In this document: one piece after another, positions 25,214 through 34,702 of the stretch
Layout: every line of letters begins with the position of its first letter
How positions within the stretch are numbered: position 1 is the first letter of the stretch
Assembly (NCBI RefSeq): GCF_900091475.1
Contig: NZ_FMIB01000002.1
Location: 5,518,001 to 5,582,000, forward strand
From: Micromonospora chersina
Lineage (GTDB): Bacteria; Actinomycetota; Actinomycetes; Mycobacteriales; Micromonosporaceae
Direction: 5' to 3'
Length of the DNA stretch: 64,000 bases
Notes under the pieces: model-generated
The model's database searches: none
The model's input: the letters and a program-made list of their open reading frames with translations, nothing else
Told to the model about the DNA's origin: nothing
Made by a program: the position numbers and the translations under genes

Positions 25214-25269
25214 CGAGCCGGCTGCTCGTACGCGAAAGGGCAGGGAATCATCCCTGCCCGGCCGGCTCG
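25214..25269 (-). promoter_or_regulatory. Attenuator-like nested hairpin before DAHP synthase
   Basis: On the transcript strand a GGGCAGGGA/TCCCTGCCC stem (25238-25259, nine pairs, four-base loop) is followed directly by TTT. Outer bases 25214-25222 and 25261-25269 (CGAGCCGGC / GCCGGCTCG) can also pair, which would give an alternative fold. It lies between the aromatic leader peptide and the DAHP synthase start. Confidence 0.65.
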
Positions 25270-25282
25270 AAGAGGAGTGACG

Positions 25283-25348
25283 TCAGCTCATGGTCGAGTC
25301 ACCGGCTCCTCCAGCCGGCTGCCTAAACCATCGATACGACCGCGTCAC
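25283..25348 (-). CDS. Aromatic leader peptide of DAHP synthase
   Basis: A 21-codon ORF starting at GTG 25348 and ending TGA 25283-25285. It begins MTRSYRWFRQP, so Tyr, Trp and Phe codons fall within four positions, early in a very short ORF directly upstream of the first enzyme of aromatic biosynthesis. TACGCT, a -10-like box, ends seven bases before the GTG, so the ORF may be leaderless. A terminator-like hairpin follows its stop. This is the classic layout of ribosome-mediated attenuation by aromatic amino acids, but it is inferred, not recognised from a known RNA family. Confidence 0.6.
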   Translation of the reverse strand: MTRSYRWFRQPAGGAGDSTMS

Positions 25349-25645
25349 GCCCGCCAGCGTACCCGACGGGAGGGGTGGGTCTCACCCGCTCGTCGGGTAA
25401 GCCGCGCCTCATGTTAACCCCGGTCGATGGAACGACGGGTAACTCCAGCGGCACGGCACGTGTCCGCGGGCCGTCCACGCGGGTGAGCTGGCGGTCCGAC
25501 CGATGATCCATCCCGAATGGCGGGAGCCGGGCCGTCGTCCGGCCCGGCGTGGGTGCGCGAATGCCGCCGGGAGAGACCTGGGCCGCGTACCGCATCCTGG
25601 GAAGCGCGGGGTTCCGCCGGGCCCCGGCGGGGGTATGAGGACGGC

Positions 25646-25861
25646 ATGAGCCACGACCAGAGCGACCAGGACCGGATCGAGTCCCGCGCCCACCTGCTGC
25701 CCGAGGAGGCGGCGGTGGGCAGCGAGGACCCGGAGGCCCAGGCCGACGCCATCCTCGCCGAGTCGGACATCCGTGAGGAGGACCGGAACGCCGCCCCCGA
25801 CACGGTGCTGGAGCACCGGACCTCCGAGCAGACCGTCACCCCCGTCGAGCCTCCCGACTGA
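25646..25861 (+). CDS. Small acidic conserved protein
   Basis: A 71-residue hydrophilic protein (MSHDQSDQDRIESRAHLLPE at the start, then many Glu, Asp and Ala). ATG 25646 is preferred over upstream frames, which read through non-conserved sequence. No domain recognised. Small acidic proteins with the AHLLPEE segment are common in Micromonosporaceae, as I recall. Its last 26 bases overlap the 3' end of the opposing gene. Confidence 0.65.
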   Translation: MSHDQSDQDRIESRAHLLPEEAAVGSEDPEAQADAILAESDIREEDRNAAPDTVLEHRTSEQTVTPVEPPD

Positions 25862-26549
25862 GCCGGGCGCCCCGGCCCCGCCGGGAACCCCGGTAGGTGG
25901 TGTACCGCAACCAGGCCAGCGGACCGGCCACCCGCAGTCCCGGCGGCACGTTGCCGATCGGGTCGAACGCCAGCGCGGCGTCCTCCGGGGCGCCGCGCCG
26001 GCCGACCAGCCGCACCTCGCCGAACGGCCGCCACGGCCCGACCGCCGAGGCCACCGCGAGCACCAGCCGCGGCCCGTCGTCGCCGGCCACCGCCGACAGC
26101 TCGGCCAGCCCGCGGCCCAGCTCCGGCGAGTCGGGGTCGGCCAGCGCGGCGAGATACAGCCGCCGCCGACCGGCGCGGAAGGACATGATCGAGGTGTACG
26201 TCCCGGTGAAGCCGCGCCGGGGCAGCGGCAGGTGACGCAGCACCGGCGCCGCCCCGCTGGAACTGGCCAGCAGGTCCACCGGCGGCTCCGGGTCCCGGTG
26301 CAGCCGGATCCCCACCCCCAGCACGTCCGGCCAGGTTCCCGGTGTGGGCACCCCCTTGGACAGCCGGACCGTCGCCGGCCACCGGCCGGGCAGGTCGAGC
26401 AGCGGCACGCCGGTCGGCGGGCCCGGCGTACCCCAGATCAGCACCTCGGCGGAGAAGGTGCGGCCGGCGGGATGCAGCAGCCGGGCGTGCCGGAGCCGGG
26501 CCAGCGCGGCGGCGGCGCGCTCGACCACGGACGATGCGGGGGAGGACAT
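25836..26549 (-). CDS. Conserved actinobacterial protein, catalase-core-like region
   Basis: A 237-residue protein from ATG 26549, preceded by GGAGAGGA-like sequence. It starts with a helical region (AAAALARLRHARLLHPAGRTF), then beta-rich sequence (FSAEVLIWG, WPATVRLSKGVPTPGTWPDVLGVGI) and FTGTYTSIMSFR. The pattern resembles shortened, catalase-fold-like proteins that databases sometimes label phosphodiesterase. No haem ligand or metal motif is clear, so no activity is claimed. It converges on the small acidic gene with a 26-base overlap. Confidence 0.65.
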   Translation of the reverse strand: MSSPASSVVERAAAALARLRHARLLHPAGRTFSAEVLIWGTPGPPTGVPLLDLPGRWPATVRLSKGVPTPGTWPDVLGVGIRLHRDPEPPVDLLASSSGAAPVLRHLPLPRRGFTGTYTSIMSFRAGRRRLYLAALADPDSPELGRGLAELSAVAGDDGPRLVLAVASAVGPWRPFGEVRLVGRRGAPEDAALAFDPIGNVPPGLRVAGPLAWLRYTTYRGSRRGRGARLSREARRG

Positions 26550-26630
26550 GCCGGGCGAGTACCCCGGCGCGCGACGACGATGCTCCCCGCACGTCACCTT
26601 TCCGCCCGCGAGATCGGATAGCGTCGTGCC

Positions 26631-27923
26631 ATGCCCGACAGCGGTTACCCCTGGCCGATCGAGACGACCCGACTGGACAACGGTCTGCGCGTGGTGGTGA
26701 GCGAGGACCGCACGGCCCCCGCGGTCGCCGTGAACCTCTGGTACGACGTGGGCTCCCGCCACGAACCCGAGGGTCAGACCGGTTTCGCCCACCTCTTCGA
26801 GCACCTGATGTTCGAGGGCTCGGTGAACGTGGCGAAGACCGAGCACATGAAGCTCATCCAGGGCTCCGGCGGCTCGCTCAACGCCACCACCAACCCGGAC
26901 CGCACCAACTACTTCGAGACGGTCCCGGCCGAGCACCTGGAGCTGGCGCTCTGGCTGGAGGCCGACCGGATGGGCGGCCTGGTCCCCGCGCTGACCCAGG
27001 AGACGCTGGACAACCAGCGGGACGTGGTGAAGAACGAGCGCCGCCAGCGCTACGAGAACGTGCCCTACGGCGACGCCTGGCTGCGGCTGCTGCCGCTGCT
27101 CTACCCGCCCGGGCACCCCTACCACCACGCCACGATCGGCTCGATGGCCGACCTGAACGCCGCCGACCTGGCCACCTTCCAGGCGTTCCACAGCACGTAC
27201 TACGCGCCGAACAACGCGGTGCTCACCGTGGTGGGCGACACCACCGCCGCCGAGGTGTTCGCGCTGGCCGACAAGTACTTCGGCGCCCTGCCGCCGCGTG
27301 ACGACATCCGGGCCGCCCCGGACGGGCGCACGGTCCCGGCCGGCGGCGGCCCGGCGGTGGAGACGGTCACCACCGACGTGCCCGCTCCCCGCGTCTACGT
27401 CGCGCACCGCACCCACCCGTTCGGCACCCCCGGCTACGACGTGACCACCGTGCTCGCCACCGTGCTGGGCAGCGGCCGGGGCAGCCGGCTCTACCAGCGC
27501 CTCGCCGACGGCGAGCGGATCGCCCAGCCGGACCTGGTCGGGGCGTACGGGGTGGACCTGGCGCACGGCCCCGCGCCGCTGATCGCCACCGCCACGGCCC
27601 GCCCCGGGGTGTCCGGCGACCGGCTGCGCGAGGGGCTGACCGAGGTGGTCGACGAACTGGCCACCGTGCCGGTGACCGCCGCCGAGCTGGACCGGGCCAA
27701 GGCGCTGCTCACCACCATGTGGTGGCGGCAGATGTCCACGGTGGACGGCCGGGCCGACACCCTCGGCCGGTACGCCACCCAGTTCGGCGACCCGGCCCGC
27801 GCCGGCGAGCGACTGCCCGCCTGGCTGGCCGTCACCGCCGAGCAGATCGCCGAGCAGGCCGCCGAGCTGCTCGGCGCGGCCGACCGGGCGACCCTGACCT
27901 ACCTGCCCGAGGAGAAGTCATGA
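26631..27923 (+). CDS. M16-family zinc metallopeptidase (catalytic subunit)
   Basis: A 430-residue insulinase-family protease. The inverted zinc motif HLFEH lies near residues 54-58 with the downstream Glu in the NQRDVVKNERRQRYEN segment near 126-141. The usual two-lobed M16 pattern follows, including AYGVDLAHGPAPLI. ATG 26631 is the start. No signal peptide, so it is likely cytoplasmic. It overlaps the next gene by four bases (ATGA). Together they form the common bacterial M16B pair in which only one partner has the zinc site. Confidence 0.93.
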   Translation: MPDSGYPWPIETTRLDNGLRVVVSEDRTAPAVAVNLWYDVGSRHEPEGQTGFAHLFEHLMFEGSVNVAKTEHMKLIQGSGGSLNATTNPDRTNYFETVPAEHLELALWLEADRMGGLVPALTQETLDNQRDVVKNERRQRYENVPYGDAWLRLLPLLYPPGHPYHHATIGSMADLNAADLATFQAFHSTYYAPNNAVLTVVGDTTAAEVFALADKYFGALPPRDDIRAAPDGRTVPAGGGPAVETVTTDVPAPRVYVAHRTHPFGTPGYDVTTVLATVLGSGRGSRLYQRLADGERIAQPDLVGAYGVDLAHGPAPLIATATARPGVSGDRLREGLTEVVDELATVPVTAAELDRAKALLTTMWWRQMSTVDGRADTLGRYATQFGDPARAGERLPAWLAVTAEQIAEQAAELLGAADRATLTYLPEEKS

Positions 27924-29266
27924 CGCTGATCGCCACCCGTCCCGGTCCGGGCGCCGCCCGCCCGTACCGGTTCCCGCAGGTGGTCCGCCGGTCCGCCGCC
28001 GGCGGGCAGGTCGTCGCCGCGCACCTGCCCGGGCAGAACCTCGCCGTCGCGCTGCTGCTGCTCGACGGCGGCGCCGGCCGGGAGCCGGTCGGCAAGGAGG
28101 GGCTCGGCGGGGTCCTCGCCAAGGCGCTGGAGGAGGGGACCGCGCAGCGGGACGCCACCGCGTACGCCCTGGCCATCGAGGCCCTCGGCACCGAGCTGGT
28201 GACCGGCCTGGACTGGGACTCGTTCCAGGTCAGCGTGCAGGTGCCGGTGGACCGGCTGAGCGCGGCCGTGGAACTGCTCACCGAGGCGGTGCGGACGCCG
28301 AAGCTCGACCCGGCCGACGTGCGGCGGGTCCGCGACGACGAGGCGACCGCGCTGCGGATGGACTGGGCGACCCCGGGCCCGCGGGCCGACGCCGTGCTGC
28401 GCGCCGACCTGTTCGGCGCGGACAACCGCTGGGGCCGCCCGCTGTACGGCGACCCGGAGAGCGTGGCCGCCCTGGACGTGGACGACGTGACCGTCTTCCA
28501 CTCCGAGTGGTTCATCCGCCCCGGCACGCTGATCGTCGCCGGCGACCTGGACCGGATCGACCTCGACGCGCTCGCCGCGACGGTCTTCACCGGCGCCGGC
28601 GGCGCGGCGGCGGACAAGGGCGGCCCCATCGAGGTGGCGCTGCCCGAGCGGCGGCGCATCATCCTGGTCGACCGTCCCGGCTCGGTGCAGTCCACGCTCC
28701 GCCTCGGGCACCCGTCGCCGCACCGCGCCCACCCGGACCACGTGCCCATGACGCTGGCCGGCACGGTGCTCGGCGGGGCGTTCACCTCCCGGCTCAACCA
28801 CCTGATCCGCGAGGTCCGCGGCTACACGTACGGGATCCGGGGCGACTTCGCCTCGTCCCGCCGGTTCGGCCGGTTCGCCATCAGCTCCGGCGTGCAGACC
28901 GCGGTGACCGCGCCGGCCCTGGTCGAGGCGGTCGGCGAGGTGTCGCGTACCCGGCTCACCGGGGTGACCGAGGACGAGCTGGCGGTGGCCCGCTTCTGGC
29001 GTGCCGGCCAGCTCTCGGTCGAGCTGCAGAGCCCGCGGGCCATCGCGTCGGCGCTGACCACGCTGGTCGTGCACGACCTGCCGGACGACTACCACGCCCG
29101 GCTGCGCGAGGCGCTGCTCGCCGCGACCGTCGAGGAGGTCTCGGCGGCGGCCGCCGCCCACCTGCACCCGGAGTCGCTCACCCTGGTGGTCGAGGGCGAC
29201 TCGGCGGTGATCCGCGACGAACTGGTGGCCGCCGGCCTGGGCGAGGTGGTCGACCACGCCCCGTGA
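27920..29266 (+). CDS. M16-family partner subunit lacking the zinc motif
   Basis: A 448-residue M16-fold protein starting at ATG 27920 within the stop of the catalytic subunit gene. At the position of the HxxEH motif it reads GLGGVLAKALEEGT, so no zinc ligands are present. The rest is recognisable M16, including VRGYTYGIRGDFASS, the conserved R/Y segment of non-catalytic partners, near residues 305. It should dimerise with the upstream subunit and help hold the substrate peptide. A hairpin terminator follows. Confidence 0.9.
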   Translation: MTLIATRPGPGAARPYRFPQVVRRSAAGGQVVAAHLPGQNLAVALLLLDGGAGREPVGKEGLGGVLAKALEEGTAQRDATAYALAIEALGTELVTGLDWDSFQVSVQVPVDRLSAAVELLTEAVRTPKLDPADVRRVRDDEATALRMDWATPGPRADAVLRADLFGADNRWGRPLYGDPESVAALDVDDVTVFHSEWFIRPGTLIVAGDLDRIDLDALAATVFTGAGGAAADKGGPIEVALPERRRIILVDRPGSVQSTLRLGHPSPHRAHPDHVPMTLAGTVLGGAFTSRLNHLIREVRGYTYGIRGDFASSRRFGRFAISSGVQTAVTAPALVEAVGEVSRTRLTGVTEDELAVARFWRAGQLSVELQSPRAIASALTTLVVHDLPDDYHARLREALLAATVEEVSAAAAAHLHPESLTLVVEGDSAVIRDELVAAGLGEVVDHAP

Positions 29267-29296
29267 CGCGTCGGGCCGGCTCCCGCCGGTCCGCGA

Positions 29297-29333
29297 ATGT
29301 GGCGGTGCCGACCGGCCGGGGGCACCGCCACAT
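29297..29333 (+). terminator. Terminator after the M16 pair
   Basis: ATGTGGCGGTGCC (29297-29309) pairs perfectly with 29321-29333 around an 11-base loop. It lies 30 bases past the stop of the second M16 gene. The following 235 bases up to asd show no gene. Confidence 0.8.
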
Positions 29334-29349
29334 CGGCACGTCGATGTGA

Positions 29350-30594
<1,245 letters not shown>

Positions 30595-30602
30595 TCCCGG
30601 TT

Positions 30603-30635
30603 CCCGCGTGCCCGGCGGGTGGCCGGGCACGCGGG
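30603..30635 (+). terminator. Terminator after asd
   Basis: CCCGCGTGCCCGG (30603-30615) pairs perfectly with 30623-30635 around a seven-base loop, nine bases after the asd stop. Confidence 0.82.
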
Positions 30636-30690
30636 CGGGAGATGCGGTGAGATGGGGGACGACCACACCAGTCGACGGCGGGAGACCCCC

Positions 30691-31131
30691 ATGGCGGACG
30701 AGCGGACCCGACAGGCGCTGACCGACCTCATCGCGAGCCGGTGGCTCGGCGTGCTCGCCACGCTGAAGCGGGACGGCCGGCCGCAGCTGTCCACGGTGGT
30801 CTACTCCTTCGACCGGGACGCCGGGCTGATCCGGGTCTCGGTCACCGACGGGCGGGCCAAGACCGCCAACCTGCGCCGCGACCCCCGGGCCAGCTTCCAC
30901 GTGAGCAGCGAGGACGGCTGGGCGTACGCGGTGGCGGAGGCGCGGGCCGAGCTGACCGCGGTGGCGGAGCGGCCGGACGACCCGACCGTCGGGGAACTTG
31001 TCGGGCTCTACCGGGCGGTGCAGGGCGAACACCCGGACTGGGACGACTTCCGGCGAGCCATGGTGGCCGAGCGCCGGCTGGTGCTCCGCCTGCACGTCGA
31101 GCGGGTCTACGGCATGCCGCCGCGCGCCTGA
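30691..31131 (+). CDS. PPOX-class F420-dependent flavin/deazaflavin oxidoreductase
   Basis: A 146-residue split beta-barrel protein of the pyridoxamine-phosphate-oxidase-like superfamily. Typical features are SRWLGVLATLKRDGRPQLSTVVYSFD near residues 12-37 and VTDGRAKTANLRRDPRASFHV near 51-71. It resembles the PPOX-class F420-dependent enzymes of actinobacteria. ATG 30691 follows GGGAGA. It probably acts as a dimer in the cytoplasm; substrate unknown. Confidence 0.85.
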   Translation: MADERTRQALTDLIASRWLGVLATLKRDGRPQLSTVVYSFDRDAGLIRVSVTDGRAKTANLRRDPRASFHVSSEDGWAYAVAEARAELTAVAERPDDPTVGELVGLYRAVQGEHPDWDDFRRAMVAERRLVLRLHVERVYGMPPRA

Positions 31132-31223
31132 CCGCCGCCGGATCACCTCCCGCGCGACCGCGCGGTGTTACCTCGGCCGTGGCGCCGGGTAGACCGCCGT
31201 GCCGACACCGAGAGGGGAGCACC

Positions 31224-31640
31224 ATGACAACGGTCGGAGAGTTCATGACGACCCGGTTGGTGACGATGGACGGCAGCGACACCCTCACCGCCGCGGCGCA
31301 GGAGATGCGGGACAGCGCGATCGGCGACGTGGTGGTGACCGATGGCGACAACGTGGTCGGCATCATCACGGACCGGGACATCACGGTCCGGGCCGTTGCC
31401 GAGAACATGGATCCCAGCACCACCCGGCTCAACCAGATCACCACCAAGGACGTGGTGACGGTGAGCCAGTACGACGACGCGGTTGCCGCCGCCGACCTCA
31501 TGCGCACCTACGCGGTCCGCCGCCTGCCGGTCATCGACGACGGCCGCCTGGTCGGCCTGGTCTCCATGGGTGACCTGGCCGTGGAGCGGGAACCCCAGTC
31601 GGTGCTCGCGGACATCAGCGCCGACGATCCCAACAACTGA
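31224..31640 (+). CDS. Two-CBS-domain protein (Hrp1-like)
   Basis: A 138-residue protein made of two CBS motifs: MTTRLVTMDGSDTLTAAAQEM...GIITDRDITVRAVAE and TTKDVVTVSQYDDAVAAADLM...LVGLVSMGDLAVE. CBS pairs bind adenosyl ligands such as AMP or SAM. It is close in layout to mycobacterial Hrp1 (Rv2626c), a dormancy-regulon protein, but no DosR-like box is visible in the short upstream gap. ATG 31224 follows AGAGGGGAG. A terminator follows. Confidence 0.9.
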   Translation: MTTVGEFMTTRLVTMDGSDTLTAAAQEMRDSAIGDVVVTDGDNVVGIITDRDITVRAVAENMDPSTTRLNQITTKDVVTVSQYDDAVAAADLMRTYAVRRLPVIDDGRLVGLVSMGDLAVEREPQSVLADISADDPNN

Positions 31641-31655
31641 CCGTCCGCCGCGGTG

Positions 31656-31684
31656 ACGCCGGCCTCCGGTTCGGGGGCCGGCGT
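31656..31684 (+). terminator. Terminator after the CBS gene
   Basis: ACGCCGGCC (31656-31664) pairs with GGCCGGCGT (31676-31684), followed by TTCG. The stem can extend by two or three bases. Confidence 0.78.
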
Positions 31685-31807
31685 TTCGCGCTGCCCGGGG
31701 TCGCGGACCCGGCGCGACTCACCCGAACCGGGCGAGGTTGACCGCCTGCCCGGCGGGGACCCGTCCTCGGACGTCGGAGGCCGCGGATCGCGGGAGGAGT
31801 CGCCCGG

Positions 31808-32176
31808 ATGGACACGACCACGAGATTCTTCGAGGACCTGGACCGGCGAGGGTTCGAACCGCTGCTGGCCAAGACCTCCGGAACTCTCCGGTTCGACCTG
31901 CACGAGGGACCGCAGACCACCCACTGGCTGCTGGAGATCGACCGGGGCAACCTCCGGGTCCGCCAGGAGGACCAGGAGGCCGACACGGTGGTGGGGACCG
32001 AGCCCCGGCTCTTCGGTGAGCTGGTCACCGGCGAGGAGAACACCATCGCGGCGCTGCTGCGCGGCGACATGACGGTCTCCGGCGACCTGCGCCTGGTGTT
32101 GCAGATCGAACGCATCTTCCCCGGTCCGCCGGACTCCCGGGGGCCGCACCACTCGTTCCAGAGGAGGGCTGCCTGA
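31808..32176 (+). CDS. SCP2-like sterol-transfer-family protein
   Basis: A 122-residue single-domain protein with the SCP2 pattern: LAKTSGTLRFDL, WLLEIDRGNLRVRQ, ADTVVGTEPRLFGELVTGE, then AALLRGDMTVSGDLRLVLQIERIFPG, the conserved G-x-x-x-x-x-G-D helix at the end. SCP2 domains bind lipids; the ligand is unknown. ATG 31808 follows GGGAGGAG. Its TGA overlaps the ATG of the debranching-enzyme gene by one base, so the two are coupled. Confidence 0.85.
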   Translation: MDTTTRFFEDLDRRGFEPLLAKTSGTLRFDLHEGPQTTHWLLEIDRGNLRVRQEDQEADTVVGTEPRLFGELVTGEENTIAALLRGDMTVSGDLRLVLQIERIFPGPPDSRGPHHSFQRRAA

Positions 32177-34236
32177 TGGCCGCGAGCAACACCGTCCGCA
32201 TCCTCGACGGGAACACGTTCGTGGTCTCGGAGGACACCGGTGACATCGAGGCCACGCCGAGCGAGCCGACCGGCCTCTTCTCGATCGACACGAGGTTCCT
32301 GTCCAGGTGGGTGCTGACCGTCAACGGCGAGCGCCTCAACGCGCTCTCCTACGACGACCTCCAGTACTACGAGGCCCGGTTCTTCCTGGTGCCGGGAATG
32401 GCCACGCACTACGTCGACGCCAAGTTGTCGATCATCCGGGAGCGGGCGGTGGGCGGCAGCTTCCGGGAGACCCTGACCATCCTCAACCACGACGAGAAGG
32501 CGGTGGACCTGGAGATCCGGATGGAGGCCGGCGCCGACTTCGCCGACCTGTTCCAGGTCAAGGACGAGATCCTGAACAAGAAGGGCGAGACCTACGCCGA
32601 GGCCGAGCCGGACCGGCTGCGGCTCGGCTACCGGCGGGGCAACTTCCGCCGCGAGACGATCATCGCGGCCTCCCGGCCGGCCCGCTACGACAGCAACGGG
32701 TTCGCCTGGAGCATCCACCTCGAACCCAACGAGCAGTGGGACACCGCCATCGACGTGCAGACCCACGCGGTCGGGCCGGGCGGGCGGGACCTGCGGATGG
32801 GGTTGCGGGCGCACGGCACCGAGCGGCTGGCCCTCCAGCACGACCTGGAGCAGTGGGTCGCCAAGGCGCCGAAGGTCAACACGGAGCACGAGCAGCTGGC
32901 CTCGACGTACCGGCGCAGCCTCATCGACCTGGCCGCGCTGCGGTTCTCGCCGCTGTCCCTCGGCGGCCAGACCCTGCCGGCCGCCGGCCTGCCCTGGTTC
33001 ATGACCATGTTCGGCCGGGACAGCATCTTCACCTGCCTCCAGGTGCTGCCGTTCGCGCCGGAGATGTCGAAGACCACCCTGCGCATCCTGGGCGCGTTGC
33101 AGGGCACCCGGTTCGACGACTTCCGCGACGAGGACCCGGGCCGGATCCTGCACGAGATGCGCTACGGCGAGACCGCCGCCTTCGAGGAACAGCCGCACTC
33201 GCCGTACTACGGATCGGTGGACGCGACCCCGCTGTTCCTCGTCCTGCTCGACGAGTACGAGAAGTGGAGCGGCGACGTCGCGCTGGTCAAGGAGTTGGAA
33301 CAGGAGTGCCGGGCCGCCCTGAAGTGGATCGACGACTACGCCGACCTGGTCGGCAACGGCTACATCTGGTACGAGCGGCGCAACACCGACACCGGCCTGG
33401 AGAACCAGTGCTGGAAGGACTCCTGGGACTCCCTCTCCTACTCGGACGGCACGCTGCCGCCGTTCCCGCGGGCCACCTGCGAGGTGCAGGGGTACGCGTA
33501 CGACGCGAAGATGCGGGCCGCCCGGCTGGCCCGGGAGTTCTGGGGCGACCCGGCGTACGCCGAGCAGTTGGAACGCGAGGCGGCGCAGCTGAAGGAGCGG
33601 TTCAACCGGGACTGGTGGGTCGACGACGGCGGCTTCTACGCCCTGGGGCTGGACCCGAACGGCCGGCAGTGCGACGTGCTCAGCTCCAACATCGGCCACC
33701 TGCTGTGGAGCGGCATCGTGGACGACGACCGGGCGGCGCAGATCGCCGCGCACCTGGTCGGCCCGCGGCTCTTCTCCGGCTGGGGGGTGCGCACCCTCGC
33801 CGAGGGCGAGGTCCGCTACAACCCGATCGGCTACCACAACGGCACGATCTGGCCGTTCGACAACTCGTTCATCGCCTGGGGGCTGCGCCGGTACGGCTTC
33901 GCCGAGGAGGCCGCCACCATCGCCAACGGCATCCTGGACGCGGCGCGGTACTTCGACGGGCGGCTGCCCGAGGCGTTCGGCGGCTACCAGCGGGAGCTGA
34001 CGAAGTTCCCGGTGGAGTATCCGACGGCGTGCAGCCCGCAGGCCTGGTCGACCGGGACCCCGCTGCTGCTGATCCGGACCATGCTCGGGCTGGAGCCGCA
34101 CGAGGGGCACCTCGCGGTGGACCCGCGGCTCCCGGTCGGCATGGGGCGGATCGAGGTGCTGGACATCCCGGGCCGGTGGGGCCGGGTGGACGCCTTCGCC
34201 CGGGGCCGGATCGACCTGCACAACCTGGTCGACTGA
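32176..34236 (+). CDS. Glycogen-debranching-type amylo-alpha-1,6-glucosidase
   Basis: A 686-residue protein. The first 200 residues form the N-terminal beta domain of the glycogen-debranching family (LDGNTFVVSEDTGDI, GLFSIDTRFLSRWVLTVNGE). The C-terminal half is an (alpha/alpha)6 barrel as in GH15/GH63-like enzymes, with LPWFMTMFGRDSIFTCLQVL near 275-295, NQCWKDSWDSLSYSDG near 413-428 and NGTIWPFDNSFIAWGL near 558. It is probably cytoplasmic and acts on alpha-glucan branch points; some relatives act on other oligosaccharides. It is coupled to the SCP2-like gene and followed by a terminator. Confidence 0.88.
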   Translation: MAASNTVRILDGNTFVVSEDTGDIEATPSEPTGLFSIDTRFLSRWVLTVNGERLNALSYDDLQYYEARFFLVPGMATHYVDAKLSIIRERAVGGSFRETLTILNHDEKAVDLEIRMEAGADFADLFQVKDEILNKKGETYAEAEPDRLRLGYRRGNFRRETIIAASRPARYDSNGFAWSIHLEPNEQWDTAIDVQTHAVGPGGRDLRMGLRAHGTERLALQHDLEQWVAKAPKVNTEHEQLASTYRRSLIDLAALRFSPLSLGGQTLPAAGLPWFMTMFGRDSIFTCLQVLPFAPEMSKTTLRILGALQGTRFDDFRDEDPGRILHEMRYGETAAFEEQPHSPYYGSVDATPLFLVLLDEYEKWSGDVALVKELEQECRAALKWIDDYADLVGNGYIWYERRNTDTGLENQCWKDSWDSLSYSDGTLPPFPRATCEVQGYAYDAKMRAARLAREFWGDPAYAEQLEREAAQLKERFNRDWWVDDGGFYALGLDPNGRQCDVLSSNIGHLLWSGIVDDDRAAQIAAHLVGPRLFSGWGVRTLAEGEVRYNPIGYHNGTIWPFDNSFIAWGLRRYGFAEEAATIANGILDAARYFDGRLPEAFGGYQRELTKFPVEYPTACSPQAWSTGTPLLLIRTMLGLEPHEGHLAVDPRLPVGMGRIEVLDIPGRWGRVDAFARGRIDLHNLVD

Positions 34237-34250
34237 CCGGCCCGGCAACC

Positions 34251-34282
34251 GGCGCCGCCGAGCCCTCGGGGCCGGCGGCGCC
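34251..34282. terminator. Hairpin between convergent genes
   Basis: GGCGCCGCCG (34251-34260) pairs with CGGCGGCGCC (34273-34282) between the debranching-enzyme gene and the opposing VOC gene. Confidence 0.7.
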
Positions 34283-34290
34283 GCCGTCGG

Positions 34291-34683
34291 TCAGTGCCCG
34301 GGCAGCAGCGTGTCGCCGTGCGCCTCGCCTCGGGGGAGCAGGCAGAACTCGTTGCCCTCCGGGTCGGCCAGCACGGTCCACCGGGGCAGCTCGCGGACCA
34401 CCGTGGCGCCCGCCTCCAGCACGGCGGCCCGCTCCTCGGCGTCGCCGACGAGGTCGAGGTGGATGCGGCCCGGGCCGGGCAGGTCGGCGACCGGGCTGAT
34501 CCAGACGTCGGGCCGGCGGCCGGCGGGGTCGCGCAGCAGCACCGACTCGTCCGGCTCCAGGGACCGGTCGGCGATCTTCGCCCGATCCTCCTCGACCACG
34601 GGCAGCCCGGTCACCGTGCTCCAGAACGGGGCGAGCAGGTAGGGGTCGCGGCAGTGGATGACGATCGCGGCGAGGTCGGGCAT
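34291..34683 (-). CDS. VOC-family (glyoxalase/bleomycin-resistance-fold) protein
   Basis: A 130-residue protein with the paired beta-alpha-beta units of the VOC fold: IVIHCRDPYLLAPFWSTVTGL at the start, RIHLDLVGDAEERAAVLEAGA in the middle and WTVLADPEGNEFCLLP at the end. His and Glu positions for metal binding are present. ATG 34683 is chosen; GTG 34692 would add three residues. Substrate unknown. It follows the alpha/beta hydrolase gene by 19 bases and may share its transcript. Confidence 0.85.
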   Translation of the reverse strand: MPDLAAIVIHCRDPYLLAPFWSTVTGLPVVEEDRAKIADRSLEPDESVLLRDPAGRRPDVWISPVADLPGPGRIHLDLVGDAEERAAVLEAGATVVRELPRWTVLADPEGNEFCLLPRGEAHGDTLLPGH

Positions 34684-34702
34684 GCCCTGCACCGTAGTCG
34701 GC

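Noticed and set aside
25168..25251. DAHP synthase start at ATG 25251
   Set aside because: This ATG lies in the loop of the attenuator hairpin and the extra 28 residues are not conserved-looking. GTG 25167 has a ribosome site.
31132..31223. DosR box upstream of the Hrp1-like CBS gene
   Set aside because: The protein resembles a dormancy-regulon member, but no GGGAC...GTCCC-type palindrome is present in the gap.
32307..34499. A 730-codon frame on the plus strand across the debranching enzyme
   Set aside because: Its translation is Arg/Gly/Pro/Ala-rich without motifs, while the other frame has clear glycosidase signatures. It is a codon-bias shadow, like many long antisense frames in this window.
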